DNA of 64,000 nt from a bacterium (GCA_024638655.1 JAHEJW010000011.1:1-64000); one strand, 5' to 3'; counted from the first letter of the stretch, positions 49,013 through 59,222 are shown. Notes: generated from the letters alone by a model not told the origin. Translations and numbers: made by a program.

Positions 49013-50374
49013 ATGGGAACTCTGCTGATTCGCAACGCCCATGTGCTGGTGACCATGCAGGACGGCATCGAGCTGGAGCACGGTCATCTTTTCGCTCGTG
49101 ATGGCTGGATAGAGAACGTTGGCTCCGAGGACGATATGCCTCTGACAGCGGATGAGGTCGTCGACTTGACGGGCCATGTAGTGCTGCCTGGCCTGGTGAA
49201 CACGCACCATCACCTCTATCAGACCCTCACCAGAGCAGTCCCCGGAGCACAAGACGTCGGGCTGTTCGAATGGCTTCAGGTCCTGTACCCGATCTGGGCG
49301 CGCATGACCCCGGAGCATGTGACGGTGGCCACACGTCTGGGCCTGGTCGAGATGGCTGCGAGTGGTGCGACGACGGTTTTCGACCATCAATACCTGTGGC
49401 CCAATGGATCGAGTATCGACGATCAGTTTGCGGGAGCCGAGGGCCTGAACATTCGATTCAGCGCTTCCCGCGGCTCGATGAGTCTCGGTGAGTCGGATGG
49501 CGGTCTGCCGCCTGACTCGGTCGTCGAAGACGAGGACGTGATCCTCGATGCATGCCGGGAAGCCGTTGAGCGTTTTCACGACGGCACACCCGGATCGATG
49601 CGCTCGGTGGTGATCGCGCCCTGCTCTCCGTTCTCGGTGACTCCGGAGCTGATGAGAGAGTCGGCGGCCATGGCGCGGGAGCTCGGTGTCGCTCTCCACA
49701 CCCACGTTGCGGAAACTGCCGACGAGGAGGAATACTGCGTCGAGCACTTCGGCGCTCGTCCGGTTGAGTACATGGAGAGCCTCGATTGGGCGGGCCCGGA
49801 TGTCTGGTATGCGCACGCCGTTCATGTCGCTGCGGATGAGGTTGAGCGGATGGGCGCTTCTCAGACGGGGGTGGCTCACTGTCCGACGTCGAACATGCGG
49901 CTCGCCTCGGGCCTTGCCCCGATCGGGCAATTCCTCGAGGCGGGGGTGAAGGTCGGCCTCGGCGTAGACGGTTCGGCATCAAATGATTCGGCGGACATGA
50001 TCGGAGAAGTTCGCCAGGCGTTGTTGCTCAACCGGCTCGCTGTCGCTCCCGGTGTAGGGGAGGGAGAGATGATGACCGCTCGCAGGGCTTTGGAGCTAGC
50101 CACGGTCGGGAGCGCCTCGGTTCTAGGACGGTCCGATGTCGGCAGGCTCGCCCCCGGTTACGTTGCCGACATGATCGCAATCGACCTCGATAGGGTCGAG
50201 TTCTCGGGCTCACTCCACGATCCGGTCGCCGCTGCTGTGCTCTGCTCCCCCCAGAGAGTCGATTTCTCCTGGGTGGGCGGGAGGCCGCTGGTGATAGACG
50301 GGGAGGTGGTCGGCGCCGACCATCGAGGGCTGGTCGAGCGACACAACCGCTTGTCGCTTGGCCTGGTCAGTTAG
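49013..50374 (+). CDS. 8-oxoguanine deaminase-like amidohydrolase
   Basis: GLVNTHHHLYQTLTRAVPGAQDVGLFEWLQVLYPIWA, FDHQYLWPNG, HTHVAETADEEEYC, AHAVHV, GLGVDGSASND. Confidence 0.85.
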   Translation: MGTLLIRNAHVLVTMQDGIELEHGHLFARDGWIENVGSEDDMPLTADEVVDLTGHVVLPGLVNTHHHLYQTLTRAVPGAQDVGLFEWLQVLYPIWARMTPEHVTVATRLGLVEMAASGATTVFDHQYLWPNGSSIDDQFAGAEGLNIRFSASRGSMSLGESDGGLPPDSVVEDEDVILDACREAVERFHDGTPGSMRSVVIAPCSPFSVTPELMRESAAMARELGVALHTHVAETADEEEYCVEHFGARPVEYMESLDWAGPDVWYAHAVHVAADEVERMGASQTGVAHCPTSNMRLASGLAPIGQFLEAGVKVGLGVDGSASNDSADMIGEVRQALLLNRLAVAPGVGEGEMMTARRALELATVGSASVLGRSDVGRLAPGYVADMIAIDLDRVEFSGSLHDPVAAAVLCSPQRVDFSWVGGRPLVIDGEVVGADHRGLVERHNRLSLGLVS

Positions 50375-50385
50375 GTTTTCCGTCC

Positions 50386-51180
50386 GTGCATTTCCACCAT
50401 CCCACCACGCTGGCCGATGCCACCCAGGCTGTCGCGGAGGGGGCGACACCCCTGGCCGGCGGCACAGATCTGATGGTCGAAGTGAACTTCCGCCACCGGC
50501 GCCCCGAGCACGTGGTCGGATTGCGGAAAGTCGAGGAGTTGGGTGCTTGGGAGGGGAATCGAATCGGTGCAGGGGTGACGTGGCGACGTCTGGAGCACGG
50601 AGGGCCCCAGGCCCTCGCCGAGGCAGCACGAACCGTCGGATCCCCTCAGATCAGGAATGCCGGGACCATTGGAGGCAACGTCGTTACCGCAAGCCCGGCC
50701 GGTGATGGGCTGCCCTTCCTGGTCGCTGTGGATGCCAAAGTCGAGGTCATGTCTGCGGAAGGGGGCCGGCTCGTCCCCTGGGACGTCTTCTTCGTCGGCG
50801 TCAAGAAGACCACTCTCGCGGCCGACGAGTTGGTGACGGCGATCCATCTCCCCGAGTCTCTTCCCGAGCGACAGGCGTTCGGAAAGGTGGGAGTACGGAG
50901 CGCGATGGTCATCGCCACGGTTGGTTGTGTCGTAACCAGGACCGACGACGGGAAGACGACGGTGGGACTCGGGTCAGTGGGGCCGACGCCGCTGAGGGCG
51001 TCGAGAGCAGAAGAGATGATCTCGTCGGTGACACGACCGACCGAATCGGATCTCGCCGAGTTCCAGAAGATGGTCTCCGATGAGGCTCGCCCGATTACCG
51101 ACCATCGATCGACCGAGGAATACCGGCGTCACGCCGTGGGTGTGTTGGCGCGTCGGCTCCTGGAGAGGTGTCTCCGGTGA
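50386..51180 (+). CDS. Xanthine dehydrogenase family protein, FAD-binding subunit
   Basis: PLAGGTDLMVEVN, VGSPQIRNAGTIGGNVVTASPAGDGLPFLVA. Confidence 0.9.
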   Translation: MHFHHPTTLADATQAVAEGATPLAGGTDLMVEVNFRHRRPEHVVGLRKVEELGAWEGNRIGAGVTWRRLEHGGPQALAEAARTVGSPQIRNAGTIGGNVVTASPAGDGLPFLVAVDAKVEVMSAEGGRLVPWDVFFVGVKKTTLAADELVTAIHLPESLPERQAFGKVGVRSAMVIATVGCVVTRTDDGKTTVGLGSVGPTPLRASRAEEMISSVTRPTESDLAEFQKMVSDEARPITDHRSTEEYRRHAVGVLARRLLERCLR

Positions 51181-51635
51181 TCGTCGAGTTCCTGCTCAAC
51201 GGTGAGCCGGCCACTGCTCGCATTGTCTCGCCGGTCAGTCTGCTCGACGTGCTCCGGGATCAGCTCGAGCTGCCGGGCTCGAAGAACGCCTGCGAGCAGG
51301 GCGAGTGTGGATCGTGCTCAGTCGTTCTCGATGGTGAGATCGTCTGCTCATGCCTCGTGATGGCCGCGGATGTGGGCGACTCTGAGGTGGTCACGGTCGA
51401 AGGCATCGGAGGAGATGGGCTGACGCCCGTCCAGCGAGCCATGCACCACTCGGGTGCGGTTCAGTGCGGTTTCTGCACACCCGGGATCGTCGTGGTCGCT
51501 GCCGACCTCTTCGCAAGGAACCCCAATCCCACGACTCTGGAGATCAAAGAAGCCCTGGCGGGCAATATCTGCCGGTGCACGGGGTATGGAGCCATCATCA
51601 GGTCATTTGAGAAGCTGGCCAGGGAGACGTCGTGA
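51168..51635 (+). CDS. Xanthine dehydrogenase family protein, 2Fe-2S subunit
   Basis: GSKNACEQGECGSCSVVLDG and QCGFCTPGIVV...GNICRCTGYGAI (two 2Fe-2S motifs); GTG start at 51168 or 51177. Confidence 0.92.
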   Translation: MSPVIVEFLLNGEPATARIVSPVSLLDVLRDQLELPGSKNACEQGECGSCSVVLDGEIVCSCLVMAADVGDSEVVTVEGIGGDGLTPVQRAMHHSGAVQCGFCTPGIVVVAADLFARNPNPTTLEIKEALAGNICRCTGYGAIIRSFEKLARETS

Positions 51636-53845
51636 CCGCCCCCTCTCGAGTACGCCCTGCCCGCGTTGCCGGCGGAGTCGGCGACTCCACCCTGAGGCCA
51701 GATGGCATTCCCAAGCTCGAGGGGTCATTCGAGTACGCCCAAGACCTGTGGCAGGAGGGCGCATTGTGGGGTGCCACGACACGGAGCCCCCATGCCCACG
51801 CCCGCATCGTCGCCGTCGACGTCTCCCCGGCCCTGTCCATAGGTGGGGTGCATGCGGTCCTCACCGCAGATGACGTTCCGGGTAGCCCGACCTTCGGTCT
51901 TGAGCATTCCGACCAACCCGTCCTGGCCTCCGATGTAATCAACTATTGGGGTGAGCCGGTCGCGCTGGTCGCGGCCGAAGACCGTGATACCGCCCGACGT
52001 GCAGCTGCTGCCGTGAAGGTTCGCTACGAGATCCTGGAGCCACTGACGGACCCGGGGGAGGCGGATACCCGTGACGAGGCTTTTCGCAGGATCCGCATCC
52101 GACGGGGCGACCAGGAGGCGTCTGGCCCTGTCGTTGTGGAGGGCTACTACGAAACTGCCATGCAGGACCAGGCGCCTCTCGGAACCGAAGCGGGACTGGC
52201 CGTGCCGGATGGCCAGGGAGGTGTAGACCTCTTCGCCACCAGCCAATTCCTCCATGTCGATCACGAGCAGGTCGTCGCTAGTTTGGGTCTCTCAGCCGAT
52301 CAGGTGAGGGCCCACCCAACCGGAATTGGGGGCGCATTCGGGTCGAGGGAGGATGTGAATCTCCACATCCATCTCTGCATGCTCGCCCTGCGCACAGGTC
52401 AGCCGGTGAAGATGGTCTACGACCGGTCGGAGTCGTTCACCGGCCATGTCCACCGTCATCCCGCTCGCATGTGGTACCGGCACGAGGCGAACCGGGACGG
52501 GACCCTGGCACGTGTCGAAGCGAGGATCCTGCTGGATGGGGGTGCCTACGCGTCAACTACTCCGGCGGTCCTGGCGAACGCCTCCTATTTCGCCGTCGGC
52601 CCTTACAAGTGCGATTCGGTCGCCGTCGATGGGGTCGGCACCAGAACGAACAACCCTCCCTGTGGAGCGATGCGAGGATTCGGAGCCGTTCAGGTCTGCT
52701 TTGCCTACGAAACGCAGATGGATCGGTTGGCAGATGCACTGAGCATGGATCCGATCGAGCTGCGCAGGAAGAACGCCCTCACGACAGGGGATCACTTCGC
52801 CACTACCGGGCAGATCATCGAGACACCTCTGCCGACGGTGGAGGTGCTCGAATCACTCGCGGCGATGCCCCTCCCCGCGGATTCGGAAAGTGACCTGCTG
52901 CCGGGCGGAAGCGGATTGACGACCGAAGCTCGCCATGTGATGCGGGGCATCGGCTATGCGATAGGCATCAAGAACCTGGGTTTCTCGGAAGGATTCGACG
53001 ACTACTCGCAGGCCCGGGTTCGCCTGGCCGGATCCGGAGCCGTGGTTGAGACGGCGGCTATCGAGGTTGGTCAGGGTCTCGTCACGGTGCTCGCCCAGAT
53101 CGCGCGGACGGCCCTCGGGATCTCAGATGTGACCGTCGAGCATGTCGACACCTCGAGGATCGACTCGGCAGGCTCGACCTCGGCCTCCCGTCAGACGCAG
53201 GTCTCGGGAGGAGCAGTGCTGAAGGCGGCTACCACACTCCGTGACCGGATTCTCCACCATCACGATGGTGACGACCTGACCGACCAAGGTGTGCTGCGGA
53301 ACGGCGATGTGATAGTGACCATGGGCGAGTTGGTGGCCGACGACTGGCAGGAGACGGCGACCTTCCGTCACCCGCCCACGACAGCGCCTGACGAATATGG
53401 CCAAGGCAAACTTCACGCCGACTTCGCCGTGGCCGGTCATCGAGCGGTCGTCGACGTCGATCCTGAGCTGGGTCTTGTCAGGGTGATCCGGGTCGATACT
53501 GCTCAGGATGTGGGCAAAGCACTCAACCCCGAGGCCGTCCTAGGGCAGATCGAGGGAGGGATCATGCAAGGTGTCGGTCTCGCAGTGATGGAGGAGTTGG
53601 TGGTGGAGGAGGGCATCATCCGGAACCCGAACTTCACGGACTATCTGCTCCCGACGATCCTCGATGCCCCTGATGTCGAGGCTTTGCTCATCGAGGAAGA
53701 CGGCTCGTGGGGTCCCTTTGGTGCGAAGGGAGTTGGCGAGCCGCCCACGATCTCCTCGACAGCAGCGGTTGCCGCGGCGATTCGCGCGGCCACAGGCAAG
53801 GCCATCGAAAGGGTCCCGGTGCGACCACAGGACATAGCGCTTTGA
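51632..53845 (+). CDS. Xanthine dehydrogenase family protein, molybdopterin-binding subunit
   Basis: IGGAFGSREDV, PPCGAMRGFGAVQ, GQGLVTVLAQIA, DVGKALNPEAVLGQIEGGIMQGVGLA, KGVGEPP active-site Glu. Confidence 0.92.
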   Translation: MTAPSRVRPARVAGGVGDSTLRPDGIPKLEGSFEYAQDLWQEGALWGATTRSPHAHARIVAVDVSPALSIGGVHAVLTADDVPGSPTFGLEHSDQPVLASDVINYWGEPVALVAAEDRDTARRAAAAVKVRYEILEPLTDPGEADTRDEAFRRIRIRRGDQEASGPVVVEGYYETAMQDQAPLGTEAGLAVPDGQGGVDLFATSQFLHVDHEQVVASLGLSADQVRAHPTGIGGAFGSREDVNLHIHLCMLALRTGQPVKMVYDRSESFTGHVHRHPARMWYRHEANRDGTLARVEARILLDGGAYASTTPAVLANASYFAVGPYKCDSVAVDGVGTRTNNPPCGAMRGFGAVQVCFAYETQMDRLADALSMDPIELRRKNALTTGDHFATTGQIIETPLPTVEVLESLAAMPLPADSESDLLPGGSGLTTEARHVMRGIGYAIGIKNLGFSEGFDDYSQARVRLAGSGAVVETAAIEVGQGLVTVLAQIARTALGISDVTVEHVDTSRIDSAGSTSASRQTQVSGGAVLKAATTLRDRILHHHDGDDLTDQGVLRNGDVIVTMGELVADDWQETATFRHPPTTAPDEYGQGKLHADFAVAGHRAVVDVDPELGLVRVIRVDTAQDVGKALNPEAVLGQIEGGIMQGVGLAVMEELVVEEGIIRNPNFTDYLLPTILDAPDVEALLIEEDGSWGPFGAKGVGEPPTISSTAAVAAAIRAATGKAIERVPVRPQDIAL

Positions 53846-53850
53846 CGGGA

Positions 53851-54852
53851 ATGCGGGACTTCATCGTGACCCTCCCAAAGGCCGAGCTGCATCTCCACAT
53901 AGAGGGCACGCTCGAGCCTGGGATGATGTTCGAGCTCGCCGACCGCAATAGCTACGACTTGCCTTTCGAGTCCCTCCGGGACGTCGAAGCTGCCTACCGC
54001 TTCACCGATCTCCAGTCGTTCCTCGACATCTACTACCAGGGGGCGGCGGTATTGCAGACCGAACAGGACTTCTACGAATTGATGCGAGCGTATTTGGATC
54101 GAGCGGGCGCCGACGGCGTGCGTCATGCCGAAATCTTCTTCGATCCTCAGACGCACACCGAGCGTGGCGTCGGCTTCGAAGTGTTCATGAGCGGCTTCAG
54201 GGCTGCGATGGCGGACACGCCCAACATCTCCTCGAGCCTGATTCTGTGCTTTTTGCGACATCTCAGTGGTGCTGATGCCGTCGAGGCCATGGCCATGGCC
54301 GAGCCTCACCTCGAAGGCGTGGTGGCGGTCGGTCTCGACTCCTCGGAGAAGGGCAATCCCCCTGAGCTCTTCGAGGAGGCCTATGCGATGGCCCGTGAGC
54401 TCGGTCTCCGAGCTGTCGCTCATGCCGGCGAGGAGGGGCCCCCAGAATACGTTGAGGCGGCGCTGGATGTTCTGGGAGCCGAGCGAATCGACCATGGAAT
54501 CCGCAGTCTCGAAAAGCCACCTCTGGTCGAGCGTCTGAGGAAGGACCAGGTGCCAATCACAGTCTGCCCTTTGTCCAATGTCGCCCTGCGGGTTGTAGAT
54601 CGAATCGAGGACCATCCGCTACCGGAGATGATGGGACGGGGTCTGCAGGTGAGTGTCAACTCCGATGACCCGGCCTATTTTGGTGGGTATATAGGTGAGA
54701 ACTACCTGGGTCTGGCGGAGAAGCTCGGCTTTGGACGTGACGAGCTGGCCAAGATCGCTCGCAACTCCATCAACTCCTCCTTCGCAGAGGCACTTCGAAA
54801 AGCCGAGTTGATCACCCAGCTCGAGGAAGCCCTATCTTCCGACGAGGGCTAG
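53851..54852 (+). CDS. Adenosine/adenine deaminase family protein
   Basis: LPKAELHLHIEGTLEPGMMFELADRN, AHAGEEGPPEYV, ERIDHGIRS, PLSNVALRVV, SVNSDDPAYF; the HIEGTLEP form is typical of adenine-deaminase-type members. Confidence 0.88.
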   Translation: MRDFIVTLPKAELHLHIEGTLEPGMMFELADRNSYDLPFESLRDVEAAYRFTDLQSFLDIYYQGAAVLQTEQDFYELMRAYLDRAGADGVRHAEIFFDPQTHTERGVGFEVFMSGFRAAMADTPNISSSLILCFLRHLSGADAVEAMAMAEPHLEGVVAVGLDSSEKGNPPELFEEAYAMARELGLRAVAHAGEEGPPEYVEAALDVLGAERIDHGIRSLEKPPLVERLRKDQVPITVCPLSNVALRVVDRIEDHPLPEMMGRGLQVSVNSDDPAYFGGYIGENYLGLAEKLGFGRDELAKIARNSINSSFAEALRKAELITQLEEALSSDEG

Positions 54853-55629
54853 CTGGCGGCTCAGCGCAACCAGGGTGCCGTTGTCGGCCCAGATCTCGCC
54901 GTCTTCTTCGAGGAATCCACCGGTCACGAACCTCGTACGGAACCTGCATTTCAGCCAATCGTGAGGTCCCGGGTTCCGGACGTGAACGGTGAGGTCGAGC
55001 GTCGGAGTCCAGGTCATGGGGAGATCCGTGTTGAAGATCGCAGGGGGAAAGGCGTCGGAGGCCAAAACGACGGCGAGAGCTTCGATCGGCTCATCGTCGA
55101 TCAGTCTGAACCAACCCCTGACCACCGCCGAGCCCGACGGCCTCCCCAGGAGAGTCGACGCATCCTCGGGATGAATCCTGAGCTCGACCCGATCCATGAT
55201 TGGCGGGGGAAATGGAGCGTCCACCGCGGGCACTGCCCGAACACACTCTTCTGGGGGCGGCAGGTCAGGAGGGGAGCCGGCCATCATGGCCGATTCCATG
55301 GTGCTGGTCGACGGTGCCGCCAGTGAGCCGGTGACGGACAGCAGGGTCACTCCTCCCGAAGTCATCACCGCGCGTTGGGTGGTGAACGTGCGGCCGGTCT
55401 TGAGCTCCACTACTTCGATCTCGACCTCGCCGGCACCTCCCGGGTTGAGAAAGTGGCCGGTCATCGAGACGGGGACCCGGCCATCGGTCTCCGACATCAT
55501 CGCCCTGGCCGCGATCGCCATCATGTAGCCACCATTTGTGATGCCCATGATGTCCCAACCCTGATGGAGCACGCCGGCATAGCGACTCGCGCCCAGCGCC
55601 TCGACAGCGGTGGCCTGGCTGAATGTCAT
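54832..55629 (-). CDS. Acyl-CoA thioesterase-like (hotdog) protein
   Basis: HQGWDIMGITNGGYMMAIAARAM...DLTVHVRNPGPHDWLKCRFRTRFVTGGFLEEDGEIW. Confidence 0.75.
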   Translation of the reverse strand: MTFSQATAVEALGASRYAGVLHQGWDIMGITNGGYMMAIAARAMMSETDGRVPVSMTGHFLNPGGAGEVEIEVVELKTGRTFTTQRAVMTSGGVTLLSVTGSLAAPSTSTMESAMMAGSPPDLPPPEECVRAVPAVDAPFPPPIMDRVELRIHPEDASTLLGRPSGSAVVRGWFRLIDDEPIEALAVVLASDAFPPAIFNTDLPMTWTPTLDLTVHVRNPGPHDWLKCRFRTRFVTGGFLEEDGEIWADNGTLVALSRQLALVGR

Positions 55630-56600
55630 CGCAAGGTGATCGTTTCGCCGGCTCGCACTGCACCGAGTACCACAGGGTTGTGAAGCTCGAGATGCTCCAT
55701 GAGCCGATCTACCTCGACCTGATCCACGACCAGACAGAAACCGATCCCCATGTTGAAAGTCTGGAACATCTCATCGCGGCTCACCCCCCGGTCGGAGACC
55801 AATCCAAAGACGCTCGGCGGCTCCCATGTCGAGGTGTCTATGTCGGCGCCGAGCCCGGCCGGGAGTGCTCGCCGGAGGTTCTCGACGATGCCGCCCCCGG
55901 TGATGTGAGCTCCGGCGTGCACTCCGCCAGAGTCGACCGCCGACAGCACCGATGTCGAGTAGATGACCGACGGCTCGAGGAGAGCCTCCGCGTGGTTTTC
56001 GACTTCGTCGCCCATGACCGCTCGCACCAGCGAGAAGCCATTGGAGCGCAGGTTGGGTGACCGGAGTCCGATGATCACATCACCCGCTCGCACCAGATGT
56101 GGCCCCAACTGCCCCGCTTTCTCGACCACTCCGAGCGCTGCTCCGGCCAGGTCAACCGCATCGTCTGCCATGACCCCGGGGTGCTCCGCCGTTTCCCCAC
56201 CGAGCAGGGCACATCCCGCAGCAATACAAGCGCGGGATATCGATTGGACGATCGTCGATTCTCTCTTCGGGTCTAGTGATCCCACTGCCATGTAGTCGAC
56301 AAATGCCAGAGGCTTGGCCCCAACCGCAGCCAGATCGTCGACGCACATCGCCACGAGATCGAATCCGACGCCGTTCCAGAGCCCGGTACGCCGAGCAATC
56401 TCCAGCTTCGTGCCGACCCCATCGGTCGTCATCATGAGAACGGGCATGCGGAGTCCCGCGGGTATCTCGATCCCGGCGGCAAAGCCGCCGAACATCCCGA
56501 CAACACCGTTCTTCCAGGTCGCTGTCACTGCCTCGGATATCGCAGAGACGTGATGACGGGCTGCCTCCAGGTCCACACCTGCGTCCCGGTACGAAGTCAT
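55626..56600 (-). CDS. purM: Phosphoribosylformylglycinamidine cyclo-ligase
   Basis: YRDAGVDLEAARHHV, TTDGVGTKLEIA, MCVDDLAAVGAKPLAFVDYMAVG, GGETAEHPG, HITGGGIVENL; start reset to ATG 56600. Confidence 0.93.
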   Translation of the reverse strand: MTSYRDAGVDLEAARHHVSAISEAVTATWKNGVVGMFGGFAAGIEIPAGLRMPVLMMTTDGVGTKLEIARRTGLWNGVGFDLVAMCVDDLAAVGAKPLAFVDYMAVGSLDPKRESTIVQSISRACIAAGCALLGGETAEHPGVMADDAVDLAGAALGVVEKAGQLGPHLVRAGDVIIGLRSPNLRSNGFSLVRAVMGDEVENHAEALLEPSVIYSTSVLSAVDSGGVHAGAHITGGGIVENLRRALPAGLGADIDTSTWEPPSVFGLVSDRGVSRDEMFQTFNMGIGFCLVVDQVEVDRLMEHLELHNPVVLGAVRAGETITLR

Positions 56601-56601
56601 G

Positions 56602-58032
56602 TCAGGATCTCTCGAGCTGGTACTTATCCGTGGTGGCGGGGAGATCGGTTGGGTACTCACCGGAGAGACATGCCGTGCAGAAACCGGCGTCGGCCACACC
56701 CGTTGCCTCGAGCAGGCCCTCAAGGGTCAGATATCCGAGGGAGTCGGCGTTGAGGTGCTGTCTGATCTCCTCGACGTCCTTGGTGGCGGCGATGAGGGTG
56801 GAGCGGTCGGAAGTGTCCATGCCGTAGAAGCAAGGCCACCGATAGGGGGGCGAGGAGATCCTGAGGTGGACCTCGGTCGCGCCCGCCTCACGCACCATTG
56901 CAACCAGCTTCTGAGTCGTCGATCCCCTAACGATCGAATCATCCACGAGGACCACCCGTTTCCCGACCAGGTTCTCAGGGATCGGGTTCAATTTCATACG
57001 GATTCCCTGATCTCGCAAACCTTGCGTCGGCTCTATGAAGGTGCGACCGACGTAACGGTTCTTCACGAGCCCGTCGCTGTACGGGATCCCGCTTGCGGTC
57101 GAGAAGCCTTGTGCCGCCGGAATGCCCGACTCCGGCACGGGCACGATTATGTCGGCCGCGGCCGGGGACTCGTTGGACAGGATCCGTCCCATCTCATGAC
57201 GAGCGGCATGGATGTTCCGACCGTACATGTGGCTGTCGGGTCGGGCGAAGTAGACGAACTCGAACAGACAGAGTCCGGGTTTCACGTCCTCGAATGGGTA
57301 GTAGCTGCGCAACCCGCTCGCGTCGATGACGACCATCTCACCAGCGCCGATTTCACGCACGAAGCCAGCCCCGACCAGATCGAGGGCCGATGACTCTGAA
57401 GCGATGACCCAGCCGCCTTCGCTGAGCTTCCCGAGACTCAGTGGTCGGAAGCCGTTCGGGTCGCGAAGGCCCACGATCCTGCCCTGGTCCATGATCACCA
57501 GGGAGAAAGCGCCCTTCCAGGTGGGGGCGACCTGCATCAGGGCCATCTCCAACCCGCGGGCGTCGGATCGCTCGTCGTCTATCGCTCGAGCTATCCCCTC
57601 GGCCATTAGGTCGGAGTCCGTCGTCGCCCCGGACACGCCCAGAGCGGCTGCCAGATCGGCTGTGTTGGTGAGGTTGCCATTGTGGCCGAGGGCGACGCTG
57701 GTGCTCCCGACCTGTCGGTGGGCGGGCTGGGCGTTTGCCCAGCTCGTCGATCCGGTGGTCGAATAGCGCGTGTGCCCGATGCCGAGGTGGCCGTCGAGCC
57801 CGGCCAGCGCCGGTTCGTCGAAGACCTGCGCCACCAGACCAAGGTCTTTGAAGACGGTCACGGTCTCACCGTTCGAAGTGGCGATGCCTGCCGACTCCTG
57901 TCCTCGATGCTGCAGGGCGAAGAGCCCGAAGTAGATCAACCTGGAGACTTGATCATCTGGCGAGTAGGCGGCGAATACCCCGCAAGCCTCGCGGGGTCCG
58001 TTTTCGTCCGAGATGTGGGCCTCCTGAGGCAC
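56602..58032 (-). CDS. purF: Amidophosphoribosyltransferase
   Basis: Processed Cys REACGVFAAYSP, ALQHRGQESAGIA, IGHTRYSTTG, VLVDDSIVRGSTTQKLV. Confidence 0.94.
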   Translation of the reverse strand: MPQEAHISDENGPREACGVFAAYSPDDQVSRLIYFGLFALQHRGQESAGIATSNGETVTVFKDLGLVAQVFDEPALAGLDGHLGIGHTRYSTTGSTSWANAQPAHRQVGSTSVALGHNGNLTNTADLAAALGVSGATTDSDLMAEGIARAIDDERSDARGLEMALMQVAPTWKGAFSLVIMDQGRIVGLRDPNGFRPLSLGKLSEGGWVIASESSALDLVGAGFVREIGAGEMVVIDASGLRSYYPFEDVKPGLCLFEFVYFARPDSHMYGRNIHAARHEMGRILSNESPAAADIIVPVPESGIPAAQGFSTASGIPYSDGLVKNRYVGRTFIEPTQGLRDQGIRMKLNPIPENLVGKRVVLVDDSIVRGSTTQKLVAMVREAGATEVHLRISSPPYRWPCFYGMDTSDRSTLIAATKDVEEIRQHLNADSLGYLTLEGLLEATGVADAGFCTACLSGEYPTDLPATTDKYQLERS

Positions 58033-58077
58033 GTCTTCATCGTAGGCCCGGCCCGGTAGCCAACCCAGCCCAGCACG

Positions 58078-58593
58078 TCAGGAATTCGCGAAGACCTCGC
58101 GATAGGCCTCGGCGAGCTGCAAGTAGTGTTCGACACCTTCATCGGCCCTTCGGATCTCATCTTCGGTCAGATCCCGAACGACGCGAGCCGGGGTGCCCAG
58201 CGCCAAGGTCCATGGTGGGATTTCCCGGCCTTCTGCCAGAACCGACCCGGCTCCTAGCCAGGCGCCTTCACCCACCTTGGAGTTGTTCAGTGCCTTGGCA
58301 CCGACTCCGATGAGAGCCCGGTCTCCGATCTGAGCACCGTGAATCACCGCCAGATGACCGACGGTCACGCGATTGCCCAACACACAGGGGACGCCCTCGT
58401 CGCAATGGAGTACGGCGTTGTCCTGGACATTGGTTTCCATCCCAACGGAGATCCGGTCGAGCTCGGCCCGCACCACCGCCCCGAACAAGATGAACGCCCG
58501 GGGGGCGATCTCGACCTGTCCGTAGACACGTGCCCCGGGACAGACGAGGGCAGCGGGATCGATTCTCGGATCCGGGATCCGGGGAGCCCTCAA
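58078..58593 (-). CDS. Gamma-carbonic anhydrase family hexapeptide protein
   Basis: VYGQVEIAPRAFILFGAVVRAELDRISVGMETNVQDNAVLHCDEGVPCVLGNRVTVGHLAVIHGAQIGDRALIGVGA. Confidence 0.88.
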   Translation of the reverse strand: MRAPRIPDPRIDPAALVCPGARVYGQVEIAPRAFILFGAVVRAELDRISVGMETNVQDNAVLHCDEGVPCVLGNRVTVGHLAVIHGAQIGDRALIGVGAKALNNSKVGEGAWLGAGSVLAEGREIPPWTLALGTPARVVRDLTEDEIRRADEGVEHYLQLAEAYREVFANS

Positions 58594-59222
58594 CCTGCCT
58601 CCGCATCGTCGATGGAGGCGATACGGGAGCGGATCACGTCGGCTTTGGTCCAGCCCCGGGCGAGTAGTGCGAGTCGGTCACCGCTCAGCTCACCAACCAG
58701 GGTCGGAAACCCGCTGATCCCCCAGTTGCGGGCCCGGCCGAAGTCAGACCATGCTGTCTGCCTGGCCTCTTTGGACTCGAGCCTCGACCTGAACTCGGAC
58801 TGGTCCAGGGGGTAGGCGCCGGCCAGATCCGCCAGAACCGCGAAGTCGGTGACGTCTCGGCCCTCGGCGTAGAAGGCCCTCTGCAGGTCGGCGAAGTAGT
58901 CGAGCGTGCCCGGCTCGTGCAGTTCTCTCATGGTCACCACCGCCACGGCTGCGGGTTCGGTGTCGTATACCCACCCGTCTCTTCTGTCCAGGAAGTCGAT
59001 ATCGAAGGGCTGTCCGGTCCGCTCGGCGATCTCCACCCAATGATGCCTCAGGAAGTCCGCCATTCGATCGGTCAGGCTCTGTGCCGACGGCCCCGGTCGG
59101 AGACCCCCGACCACGACCTCGACGGCGAATTCCGCAGAGAGTGACTCGATCTCGGGCGCAAATCCCCAGCACCAGGAGCACATGGGGTCTCCTACGTAGA
59201 TCAACTTCACCGGCGCTTCCAT
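58590..59222 (-). CDS. DsbA family protein
   Basis: [28 protein letters not shown] (CxxC), [11 protein letters not shown]; start at ATG 59222. Confidence 0.87.
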   Translation of the reverse strand: MEAPVKLIYVGDPMCSWCWGFAPEIESLSAEFAVEVVVGGLRPGPSAQSLTDRMADFLRHHWVEIAERTGQPFDIDFLDRRDGWVYDTEPAAVAVVTMRELHEPGTLDYFADLQRAFYAEGRDVTDFAVLADLAGAYPLDQSEFRSRLESKEARQTAWSDFGRARNWGISGFPTLVGELSGDRLALLARGWTKADVIRSRIASIDDAEAG

